DNA from: Toxonevra muliebris
Taxonomy: Eukaryota; Arthropoda; Insecta; Diptera; Pallopteridae
Assembly (NCBI GenBank): GCA_963691655.1
Contig: OY829328.1
Span: 31,391,890-31,455,889, forward strand
Direction: 5' to 3'
DNA: 64,000 nt
Shown: one piece after another, positions 49,392 through 61,473 of the stretch
Layout: each line of letters opens with the position of its first letter
Numbering within the stretch: the stretch's first letter is position 1
Program-made: the position numbers and the translations under genes
Notes under the pieces: model-generated
Seen by the model: the letters and a program-made list of their open reading frames with translations, nothing else
Told to the model about the DNA's origin: nothing
The model's database searches: none

Positions 49392-52300
49392 CCTGTTTTT
49401 ACCACTTACGTTGATTATAAAATTCGGAAAAACTTACCAACGACAATGGCTTTAAGTTAGCTTTGTACTCAAAACAATGTGGCTGAAAAAAATACCATCT
49501 ATAACAAAATTTCTTATTTTTTGGTAACGGAGGAGTGAACTTACAATTATTTAAATCCTTATTGCAAGTATACATAAACAACTTGCTTTTCAAGAAAATA
49601 ACATCGGCGAAAAAACGTGCATGGTAAACACTATTAAAACATAATCTCACTTTACAATCATATGTTACTATTTTCACAAATTACGCTTGTCAAAACACTG
49701 AAAAATGCTCTTCTACAAAACATTACTTAAAGAGTTATTTTGGTTGCTCGTAAAAATTACGGAAACTAATAGATTTATTTGTCATAGATGTTTTCGTAAA
49801 CTTGAATTGGTACTCTTTAAAATCATGTCTTTCATTTTTCTTTTTTTTTAAAGTTCGTAGCCGACTTATGTGGTTTTAATTTTTTTGGAATGACCGTGAA
49901 TCATATTTTATAATGAACAAATAAGATTAAAATAGCAGATCGAATACTTTTTGAATAAAGAAGCTCATATGCTCAAATAAAAACTGCTGAGACCGATTCT
50001 CACAAATGAATTCTAATATTAATTTAAGTTCGACACTTTGAACTTTTAAAAATCTAATCCGTGTTTGATTGATTTTTAAAATTCGGTTGATATGTTTTTT
50101 TCTGATTTCAATACAGTACTATATTTTCTGATTCTTCAAATAAAATATGTTTCAGATTCATAACTCAAAATGAATCACAAACATAGTTAATTTTCTTGAC
50201 TAATATGTCCATAAAATTTGATGCTTTGCTTGTGCTCAAGTTTGCAAAAGCAATTTTAGTTACTTTATTCCTTACAAGTTTTTGCCACCTCAACAATCTT
50301 GAGGCAGCACACTAATGCCGCTCTCATTAGAGCAAGATTTCTACTTTTAGTTATTCTCCAAATAAAAACGAGAAATAAATAACTTTTTGTAGAAAAACAT
50401 TTTATGATTTTTTTTTTTCATTTGTTTTGGAATTGAATTGTCAGTGTACACTGACTGTAGCAAGTAGGTATAAATAAACACAGTAAAAATTAGTGCAAAT
50501 ACATAAGCATAGCATGCACTTAGGCTGTGGTTGCTTTTTGTGTGCCACTTGTATATAAAATTGAAGAAAAAATTAAAAGTTCCCGAAGTGATTGAAGAAA
50601 TCTTCAAAATATTTTACATACCTGAGGGAATATTTCATCAGTTTATTGTAGATATTGTGGGAAAATTTATTTGGAATTTACTATGAAGTTGTCTATCACT
50701 TGATCATCTGCTTTGCTAGTCGTAGGATAGTATCTTTGTAAATAGTTTTCTACAGGGCCAGGAAGACCTGGTGGCTTTTTATTAGTGATGGGAATTATCG
50801 AATTATTCGAGGGGAAAAAAGTTTTCATTCATGATTCATTTATTGGCCTTGCATGAGGCCAGTGCTCGAGAAAAGTCGAAGGAATTGAACGATTTTTATG
50901 AAATTTTGTTTATAAGTTAATTTGAGGACGCCGAAAATGAAGTCAGGTTTTAAAATCTATTTGTCGTTTTGGCTTAATTGAGTTTTAAATGTGCTAAAAC
51001 CCTGTTTTTCGAAGTAAAACTCGTTAAAAAGATATAAAATGATGTCGCTACACACTTGATTATTAACTTTTCAATTTGTTGTAAATGTAAATAAAGGTAA
51101 CCAGAAAGATGAAGAAGTCGAAATTAAAATTGCAATTATGTACTATGTATACAGGTGTTTAGTACTATTTACCACCTTATAATTGCTTTTAAATTGTACA
51201 AACAGCAAAAAGTATTTATATGTCATGTATGTGAATAATGTTAGAGCTTAAAAAAATGTAAAACTGGAGTGTTTTTTGCTTGCGACTTATACACGAAAAG
51301 TTGCTTTTGGACCTACTTTCAAAATAACTTTTTTGGAAAAAGCGCAAAAATGCGCAAATTTTTTTTTTTAATACTGATAGTTGAAAGTATGTACTATACA
51401 TAAATAAACTTTTTTTTGTGAACTTTCGTGACTTTTTTTTTTTTTTGTCCATTGAATTTGGAGAATTTTTGGTTTTTTCCATAAAATATTTTAATTTTTA
51501 AGCTTCTGTTAAAAATATAGCTTAAAAAGTTTAGAAATAAAAATATAGCTGGGATATATCCCTAATTTAATTAGAAATAAAAACATGAAATTTTGTTATA
51601 AAAGTTCTCATAGTTCTTTTGTGGTAGACTGTTTTGTAAAATGCTTTAAATCTCAACTGTATTAGGTATTGATTTCTAAGTAAAATGTCTCCACTTTGAC
51701 GGCTTACACCGGTCCCCAAGATGTGTTTTTACCAAAACGGTTATTGTCTCTTACTTGCTTGAATTATTACCTTTAAAATTATACCGAATTTGTGGAATTT
51801 TGGTTCACAAAATTTTGGACTTTTGCTTTCTGTCGACGCGCTGTGCGGCGACCCCAAAAAAAAACTTCTAACTGCATTTTTTATTCTGGAGTCAAAAATG
51901 TTATTCAATAACTGCAATCAAAAATTATTATTCATTTGTGAGCCCTCAATTGATTGCATTCCTTTACAGCTCTGCAACTTATATATTACCCACTGAATTC
52001 TATTGACAAATCATATTTTACTACGTTTATATTAACTCGCTTTCAATGGTGTCTGTCAGTCTGTTCGGTACAAATTTTGTAATCGATTTTAAACTAACTT
52101 CCCGATGAGCTAGAGACTTGAAATTTAAAATATAGTTCAGAACTGGAAGACAATGCAATATGAACTATTTAAAATATATATAAATATAATAATATTTAAA
52201 ATATTAGCATCGGAAGTTTTTCCATTTTTTCATAGATCAAAGCATTGAATTCATCGTTGTTAAAATCATTGCTTTAGCGGGAGTAAAATATATGTATATG

Positions 52301-54207
52301 TGCATACATACACAAATTCAAAGACAAATGAGAGAGAGAACAAAAACAAACAATAACGAACTTTTCTTTTCGTTTTGTTCCGCTTACAAAGAGTATAGAT
52401 TGTAAAGAGATCGCAATTTGCTCTTACTGGAATCGAAAAAAAAAATCGTAGAAACCGATGGTGTGACAGCGACGGTTGTCAACACATCCAGCAGACAAAA
52501 ATGTATGAATGGACGAGTTTGACGTGTTTGATGAAATAAATATTTAACAATTCTTTTAGCAAATAACTTTCAACATTTACAGTATTTATATATTCTTTAT
52601 ATACAAATATGTAAACGTTTTGTTTTGATTTTATGAATTTTATATAAGAACTTTTACATATTTTTCTACTGATTTCATGAAATCAAAATGCGATGACTTC
52701 CATTAAATTGAATGCATTCTTTTACAGCTCTGGTCTTTACTTAAAATCGATTGCAAAATTTCACACACACAAGACTAAAAAGTAAAAAATAATAATTTAA
52801 ATAAAAAATATTTTTAATATACCACGTTTTTAAAATGGACTAAAAAGTATAAAATAATTTCTCACATATAGATTCCTTATCCCATACAGATTGTCTTGAA
52901 AATTTGTAACTGTGAATTTTAGTAGGACGAAAATACTTGTATGATTTAAAACGAAAAACGTGGGACGCATATGGATAGAGATAAAATTGCTAGCCATTTC
53001 GGTGAACTATTCATCCATCAATTTCCTATTGCATGCGAACCACGTTTGTTCGCATGTTTTTTAGGGACGTACCACAAATGAATACTGAGATATTCCATAA
53101 TTAAAACTTAAATTATATAGGAGAGGCTATGTCCCCTTTTTCAATTCCACTGACCTTTTACTTGAGCTTTTTAACAGCTTTTGGCAGTGGCCGCGAAATT
53201 ATCGTATAGCCAAAAAAACTTATTTTTAGTTTAGTGAAGTGACTTTTAATACTTCCAAGTAATGCGTAAGTTGAAATAAAATTTATAGGTATATAGAAAA
53301 GCATGCCAATATGTAGCACCAACTCAAAGATAACTAAAAAAAAACCTTCTCCTGTGAAATTTTATTTTTGGCACTTACGATAAAATCGCGGGAAGGGCTC
53401 GATATTAATCCTTAAAAGCACAATTTTTTTAATTGCCTCAAAAAAAAACCATACAGACTAAATTATCATGCAGGAATTTAATGTTGCTTCTCATCTTTTT
53501 TCTTAAACTACGCAGTATAGCTTAAAAATCCGGAAGATATAAAGTTTAAATTTTAAAAGGTGCAAATATGCATCACTGCACATTTACCTTAAAATTAACC
53601 GAAAAAATTAAAATTTTCCAAAATTTATGGTAGTAGGTATATTTTTATTAAAATGAAGAATTATATTCAGTTCTGTTCTAGTTGATTAATACCTGCAGTT
53701 TGAATATTACTATATTTTTTTTACTCGTTTAGTAAATCATGAATATCTATGCAAACACATCAAGCATACAAACACATTTTTAAAAATTATTTCTTTTTTC
53801 TAACTTTAGTTGTTAAAAGAGAATAACTTCTAAAAATGGAACTAAGACAAGTGGTTAAATTAAAATGAAAAGAGGCTAAACCTCCAGTTAATAGTACACA
53901 CATGGTAATAAATATACTTCCATTATAAAATATTCAGTAGAAATTCACTATTACAACAAATTAAAGGTTTTGTTAATTATTTTGTATATAACTTATTCTG
54001 CGTCGTATTAATGCGAAAAATTTAATTTCTTAATGCCCTTGTATCGATTTGATTTGAATTTAAAAGTTTAACCCGAAGGAACCCAAAAGATGCAATTGTG
54101 ATATTTAAAAGCTTTACTTTAACGAAATTTTACGGAAATCTCATATTAGACATTGCACAACATTCCGCCTCAAGTCATTTGAAAAATTTTATTTGTTAAG
54201 AAAAATG

Positions 54208-54320
54208 GGGCATGGTAATTAATTTTCTGCGGAAGTAATTCGAAAAATATTGCTTCATAAGAAATGTGGAAATTCTAATCGTGAAATTGCATTACGTATT
54301 AACATAAGTATCACATATGG
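54208..54320 (+). pseudogene. Tc1-like transposase N-terminal fragment
   Basis: The reading frame from 54208 gives MGHGN, a stop, then FSAEVIRKILLHKKCGNSNR followed by EIALRINIS. This resembles the helix-turn-helix start of Tc1/Bari-type transposases. It ends without a catalytic domain. Confidence 0.4.
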
Positions 54321-54401
54321 GGGTGGTAAAGGTTAAAAAAAAAGTTAATATATGCCAAAATAACGGCTTGGACGACTTATAATTATAAAATTTATGAAAT
54401 T

Positions 54402-54781
54402 AGGGTGGTCACACGTTTTACTAAATTTGTGATAGCCTCTTTTAGAAACTTACTTTAGTACTTGCAACCTTCCAATTTTATTTTTTCTTATTATTCTTAA
54501 AATGGGATTATAACTATTTCCTATGAAACCTTTTTAAAGTTTTAAATTTAATGCATTTAAGTAACAGAGTTATTTTTATTATTTTCGTATTTATTGAATA
54601 AAACTTCATACTTGCTAATTAATTTAAAATAAATTCGGAATAAATAAAAATCTTACAAATAAATTGCACTTTGTGACTGGAAGTATTTCCATGAGTGTAT
54701 TTCCAAAATTTTATGGCTTAACATATTAAAATTAGCTGAAACTAGCACTAAAGTACTAAAATGGAAAAATTGACCACACTG
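54402..54781. mobile_element. Possible short inverted-repeat element
   Basis: The left end is AGGGTGGTCACACG and the inverted right end CAGTGTGGTCAATT. They share GTGGTCA, and TTTAGTACTT is found inside both ends. The duplications at the flanks do not agree clearly. Confidence 0.3.
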
Positions 54782-57707
54782 ATGGACAAAGTAAAATCAA
54801 CTTTTCCCCCTAAAAATATGCTACCATTTTTAATATTTACATTTTATTATATTAAATTCTTCAGTGCCACTCAAAGTGCTCTGCCCTCTACAATTCTATG
54901 TAATTAAATCGAATTCGTATCATTGAAAATAACAACAACAACTATAACATAGATTTCAGACATTCATATGTACATACAAATCACAAATCTTTTGGGAATA
55001 CAAACTCAACGTTTTGTAAGGATAATTTTACTTTTGTTTAATACGTATGTATGTATGTGCATGAGTAGGTACATGATGTGCATAGTTGCAATACCCCGAA
55101 ATGTATTCTAAAGTACTATGTACTATCATATATTGAAACAAGTGTGTAAAACTTCATCATTGTGCTCAATCACACATACATAGACACAGACACACACACA
55201 CTTTTGTTGGCATCCTTTGGTATGCGATGACATGACCGAAACGATTACAACACTATGTATTGTGATTCCGATTGCGATTACAACGAAGTGACAACTTCAC
55301 TTGCGCTCAATTGAATGGCAATGGCGGTGGCGGTGCGGCGGTTGTGCAAGTGTAAGTGTGCGCGCCTAAAGGCATGCTACATTTGCTGATGTCTTCAGAA
55401 ATATTGTCGCTGTGATAATTCGACAATCTTGAACGTTTTGCTGACATGCAATAAAATTTTTTTTTTCGAAAAAAAAAACAACAAGAAAAGTGCACGCTAC
55501 AAAAACAAGCAGTAGAAAAAGAAAGCAACAACAAATTATATGTCGCTACAAATAGTGGTGGGAAGTCGTTTAATATTAAATCTTAAGTATTGCTGATATT
55601 TCACTTGTGTGCAAGTGTGAATATCGAGTGTGTGTATATGTATGTGTGCGCTGGAAGATGAAAAGATACACGACGACTGAGCACATGAGTATTTGGCGAT
55701 TTATTCTTACTTTAGCTAGAATTGCATTTTAAATGTTTTAAGAGACTGAGCATTTTATAGTTAGATCTGAGATATCATCAGGAAAAGGGTGTGTTAAACA
55801 ATAAAAAAGTTTAGCATTTTTGTTGGTTTCTTTTCTTTTTTTTTGTATACATATGTAAATGGTATTATTGATAAAACTTTTGTGCAGGTACGAGTTTTTT
55901 ATAATACAAAAAATTTAAATTTTATTTGTTAACTTTGAAATTTATCTAAATCTATACGGGGAAACCGTTACTTACAATATGTATAATGCACAATACATTG
56001 TCTTTTTTATCACCTCAGAGCATATAACTATTAAACTATAACAATAATAAAATAATATGTGTGTATTTAGGAGTAATTTGTAATTTGTGCACTACACCGG
56101 TGAATGTGATCCATGACTACTTTATTTGTTAAAATGATTCAACAATTAAAAGCCTTTCAATATTTCAGCAAACTCAACGATATTTCAAATATATAATATA
56201 TAATGTTAAAAATATCCAAGAGACTTTCTGCATTAACGTCCAGGCCTCCACTTACAACTAGTGAGACTGAGCTAAATCAGCTAGAGAGCTAAATTTATTA
56301 CTACTTATAAATTATGAATTTTTCTAACAACTACATAAAAAATTGAGGCGCTAATATCGAGAATCCCGGAACAGCAGGCCATTCCGTTCCTCTTTTATAG
56401 GCCCTGATCTCGAAGTGAAATACATTTATTTTTTGTTTTCGATGTTTCATTGCAAGAAGATTCGTCCAACCTAATATGCACACATTAGTTGTTGTAGTGA
56501 ATTCAAATATAAACAACAAAAAACCTTCAAACCTTCAATGAAATTCTTTTGCTGTTTTATTTAAATTTTCAAATAAAAATAAAAAACAACCGAAACATTG
56601 CATTTCATGCCACCACACAGAAAGGCGCCCTCAAATACAATTGCATCTATAAGATACAAAAATTGTGCATAGTAGCATGCATGAAAATATGTGCACCTTT
56701 GTTTTGTTTTATTTTCATTATTTTTTGATTTGTATTTTGATTTTTTTTCTCATTTCTCTGTGCAGAGTTTGCTTAACTTATTTTATTAGTTAGCAAAGTG
56801 CATAATAACCAGATGGTAATGGTGATACAATGGTGGTTCTGATGGTACATGGTGCCAAAAGGGGTGGCCCGAGTATAATTTCATTTTGTACACTCCTCGT
56901 AAGCCCCGTATACGTTCTTTCTTTGTGAATGCATCGTTCTGTTTTGTTAGCTTCTCTTTTTCTCTTGGTTTTTTTTGGTTTTGCTAAAGTTTTAAAGTTT
57001 ACTTTTCGTAAATTTTTTCTTTTTTGTTTTAATTTTTATTTCTATTTTTATTTTTATTCTCTTCCTGTTGTTTTTGCTTTTCGTAAATCAACTCTATGCT
57101 GCGCTGTATTGCCAGAGTGTATCGTGTATGTGAAAAAGTTTTTCTGTTATACTCTTCCGGCGTAAAATAAAAATGGTGGATCCTGGTACTAGGTTACACT
57201 TGTCTACTAATTAGATATCACAATGCTTAATTTGTACTTTTTTTTGTATTCTTCTTTGCTATTTCTTTTTTACTGATTCTTTTTGTGTTTGAACAATGTG
57301 AAAAAATGTTTTTAGTGCTACAAAGACAACGTCAGCTGAAATACACTGTGAAAAATATAATTAATTCTTTAGTTTTCTATGGGATATTTTTGGATTGTTA
57401 TGAGTATTTTATTTTTACGTGTGTATGTGCACATTGCCACTTAGATTTTCCTCTTTTTTCTTTAAACAGTTTGTTCCAATTATCTGATGTGTAAATTACT
57501 TACATTTCATGTAATAATTATAATTAAATTTTTTTTTTTTGCAAAATTACCCTTTAATTGCAAGAAAAAACTATGCACATATGAATTCATTTAAAAGACA
57601 AATGCTAACCAAATATATTTACTAATTTAGATATATGAGGGTGTATGGTTTTTGAGATTTTAGTTTTATTTTTATTTTGCTTTTTGGCAAAGGCTTTTCA
57701 AAGTTAA

Positions 57708-57822
57708 CCCATTAATTGACAATGGTGCGAAATAGCACCATTTTAATCTATAAAAATAACACTTAGTCTATAAAAACACACTCTTTTAATGGTGCGTTTT
57801 CGGACCATTATCAATTAATGGG
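57708..57822. mobile_element. piggyBac-type MITE (115 bp)
   Basis: TTAA at 57704-57707 and 57823-57826 flank ends CCCATTAATTGACAATGGT and, inverted, CCCATTAATTGATAATGGT. The ends match in 18 of 19 bases, and the element is almost a palindrome with no coding capacity. Confidence 0.8.
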
Positions 57823-58239
57823 TTAAACATACTTAATCTAGTGTTCAACATACTTCATTTTCTTCGAAACCTTCAACATATTTTCTATCTTAATTCATTC
57901 AAAATCTTCATTCTGACTAGAAAACCCATATTAGATGAGTACACTGGGCTCAGAATTGTTTAAAATGTTGAAAACTAACTGGAAAGCTCGGTTTAGGGTT
58001 GAAGTCTAAAAGATCTAAGCAACAAAAACATTAAACGGGAATACAAAAAAAAATAAAAATGAAACGGATGCAATTAGTATTGGATTTAGACCCCAGCAAA
58101 CATTGTTCCAACATGCTTGGACTGAAATTTTTTTATGAATGTAGTAAGAATATACACTTTAAAATAAAATATAAGAAATATAATATTATTTATCACATAA
58201 AATAAAAATATTAACTCAAAAGTAACAAAATGCATAAAA

Positions 58240-59452
58240 CTGGCGCGAGAAAACTAAAGCACATATGGAATATATTAATAGAAAAGTTCAATTTCTCAAC
58301 TATTTTGTGGAGTATCCATTATATTTCAGAGCAGTTGCACATTTACGTGGCATGGACTCAATAAAATTGCTCAAAACGTCCACAGAAATGTTATTCCAAT
58401 GCAATCTCTGATTGATAGAAAATGGAATCCTTGTTTTTATCCTTTATGCGCTGAATTTTACTATCTATAATTTCCAATACATTTTTTGAGATTGAGATTG
58501 AGTGAATGGGTGGCCCACTATGAAATACTGATCTTTTTGGCAACAAATCGCTCTTTTACACACCGTGCTGGGATCGTCATCGTGCTGGTATAATTGCTTT
58601 AACAGCAGATCTTCCTCAGTATAAGGTAACATAACTTTCTGGGGAATATCTTTGCACATCAGACGGTCTATTATGCCTCCTATTTTATGAGTTGGACCGA
58701 TTCCATGGCTGAAAAAATCACCAGACCACTACATTGCCTCCCACGTATTATACGGTGTTTTTCAAATAACGCGGATTTCATCATTGCCTTTTTGGTCTGC
58801 ACACTAGCTTTAATCCGTCGCAACCTTTCATGTTAAATATAGATTCATCAGTAAGGAGCACGGTCTTTCATTTGGCAGTGGCCCAGCTAAAGTTCGCGGC
58901 TACAAATTCGAGCCTTGCCTGTCGATTCTTTCGAGAAATAAATGGCTTTTTCACGCTTCGGTATGTTGCTAAGCCACCCTCCACAGCTCGTCGTTGGATA
59001 AACTTGTGTGAAATACTTAAACGCAATTTATTTTCAAGATATAAAAGGATATTTTTTTATAAACCGAATGATAGCCTGATCCTCACGTTTGGTTGTGCCC
59101 GCGGTCTGCCACCTCCATATTTAGTATTTAAAAAATGGGAAGCGCGAAAATCGCTTATAGCTCGGGAATTAACGTAATGGCGAATACAAAATGCATGTCA
59201 CTGATTCAGCTTTATTCAATCCACTTATAATATTTTCTCTAAATTGTGCAGAATACTTATTTCGAGCAATTTTGGGAAGCGAAATGAATGACAACCCACA
59301 ACTTATATACGCTTCCAATTTTTTTGAAAACCTGCTTTTTGTTTTCCAAAATAACGGGTTTCTAGTTTAAAGATGGTTGTTGTTGTTTATTTTTAACAAT
59401 TGATTGTAATTGAAAGCGAAAAAGATTATGTGCTTTAGTTTTGTCGCGGCAG
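58240..59452 (-). mobile_element. Tc1-like element
   Basis: The left end CTGGCGCGAGAAAACTAAAG matches, inverted, CTGCCGCGACAAAACTAAAG at the right (two differences). The transposase pseudogene lies between on the minus strand. The right end word GTGCTTTAGTTTTGTC occurs again at 59624-59639, followed by CGACACTG and TA, as in a canonical Tc1 terminus. The true right border could therefore be 59647. Confidence 0.65.
58300..59287 (-). pseudogene. Tc1-like transposase, frameshifted
   Basis: Reading the minus strand gives KYSAQFRENIISGLNKAESV (DNA-binding start, about 59200-59275). Then comes AIYFSKESTGKARICS-type text, and LLTDESIFNMKGCDG with the first catalytic Asp (about 58830-58870). MLPYTEEDLLLKQLYQHDDD with the second Asp (about 58565-58630) follows, and the tail NFIESMPRKCATALKYNGY ends at TAG 58300-58302. 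Several stops and frame changes separate the blocks and no start ATG is visible, so the copy is dead. Confidence 0.8.
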
Positions 59453-60725
59453 GTTCAGGCGTATTGCGCAATGTTATTAAAAAAGAAAAACATTACCTAG
59501 TTTTGAATGTAATTTTGTTTCAACAAGCGCATAAATATAATAAATTTATAAAACAAAAAAAATTATGTGCATACTTGCATATTTTTAAATTTTATTGAAC
59601 TAAATGTTGACAATGAAGAGTTCGTGCTTTAGTTTTGTCCGACACTGTATGTAAAACCTAATACAATCATATTAGGCTTGACAAATATTTTCAAAAAATG
59701 TATCTTTTAAAAAAAAAAAAAAAATTAGGCGCTTAGACCCTTTAGACTTACACCCCTTCAATTGTCGTAGCTATAAAGTGTTGGTGCATTGTCAGTGAAA
59801 AAAATTAATTTATTCTGCCCTATGCTTTTTATGGTTAATTAATTAATATTTTTAGCCTTTAGAAGTAAAAGTTTTGCCCTTTTCTATTTAGTTGATAAAT
59901 AAAATATCCGAAATATCGGCTTGGCGTTACCTCTCCGATTAAGTAAACTTCTCTCTTTTTTTAACACTAAATCTAATCATCACTTTAACCCTTTATCAAC
60001 CAGTCTAAAATTGCTAGAATATTTTTTTGCGTTCATGCTTAGCGACATTACTTTCTTATATAATAATATTTATTTCAAATATAATTTTTTCGAACTCTTT
60101 ATTTTCTTGAAAAAAACTATAAACCAAAAACTTAAAACTATAAAATGGACGCAGAAAGGAAAAACAACAGTGTATTAAAATTTTTTTTCAGAATTATTAA
60201 ACATTTTTCCTACCAAAACGTTTGTTCCAAAAATTAATTATAGTCAGACCTATAGTGAATAAATTCTCAAGTGAACATTTAATTACGATAGGTCTGAATA
60301 TTTGGTTTTAACCCTTTTTATATCATTAGCCATGGTGACCTAAAACCCGTTTTTGCACTTTTTTTTTCAAAATTTATTTCTTTATATTTGTTTAAAAGAA
60401 AATTGATTGTGTTTCAGTAATCTTTAAAATAAATTGGAATTATTAGTTTATGGACGGCTCCACAGAGAACTAAGTAGTAAAACAAATATTGCTTTACCTA
60501 TCTTTGTTTTCAATCGCTCACAATTTCAATAATTTTTGACCAACACTTTCCAAATGATTTCTTAAATTTTTAAAATTTTTGTCCACTTTTTTCAAAATTT
60601 AACTTTTGTTATATTATGATTACCTTGTAGGGGCTGTAGAACCCAAATTAGTCATTTAAATTCCTAAAGCCACATCTTTTGAATGAAAACTGTCTCGGTG
60701 GTCCAGTAACAGCATGGAATTATTA

Positions 60726-61473
60726 GGGGAGTGTCGTCATGGTTGGGGCGCTATCAGGGCAGGGACAATGTCGTTTTCTCCATTAAATCTCACTGCCGTC
60801 CGTTAAATTAATATACAGTATTGTTTGTTAAGACGAAAGCAAAATTTTCATGCCATTTCGAGTTCAGAGCGTGAAGTGTATATATGTGTTAAAAGAAGAA
60901 AAGTGACAGCGTGCTAAAAAAAGAGTAAAAAACCTTTTAGCAGTGCCAGAAAAGTGGATTAATTTAAAAAATAACATGCAAACATCAAAGTAAGTTAACT
61001 TAAATTGTTCGATAAGGTTTAAGATGTGGAAATATGTAGCATTTCATGGTTTTTGCATCACGCAAATGTGCTGTAAATGATGCGAAACTAAATGACGTGC
61101 GTTGCCAGAGTCGGAGCAGTGCTTGTAATGAAAGTCGGAACACCGAAAATTTCGTTCTCTTTTTCCCGGTTTTCAAGTGTAATTTTTGTTTAATTTTCAA
61201 TTATATTCCTTCTTATTTTTCTTAGTTTTCTTATTGATTTTCACAGTGCTCCGACCCCGACAGCAGTGTCCCGACCCTGACAGTAGTGTCCCGACCCTGA
61301 CTACAATTTTTGCTCTTTGTAAATGTCTATAGGTCCTGAACTATTAATCCAACCATATTTTAATGCTCAACAAAAACATCTTTTCAACGATATGCAACAT
61401 TAATAAAAATTCGGCTTTCAACGGAAGTTATGAGCAAAAATCTAAAGATGCTCCAACCCTGACGGCACTCCCC
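60726..61473. mobile_element. Inverted-repeat DNA transposon, non-autonomous
   Basis: The left end GGGGAGTGTCGTCATGGTTG and the inverted right end GGGGAGTGCCGTCAGGGTTG match at 18 of 20. The left flank AATTATTA and right flank TACTATTA are similar (6 of 8). No transposase frame was seen in its 748 bp. A tandem array lies inside. Confidence 0.6.
61244..61300 (+). repeat. Tandem 20-bp repeat (about three units)
   Basis: The unit is CAGYAGTGTCCCGACCCTGA. Units at 61261-61280 and 61281-61300 differ at one base; a diverged, slightly shorter unit precedes them. The words resemble the element's own terminal repeat (CCGTCAGGGTTGG inverted). Confidence 0.7.
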
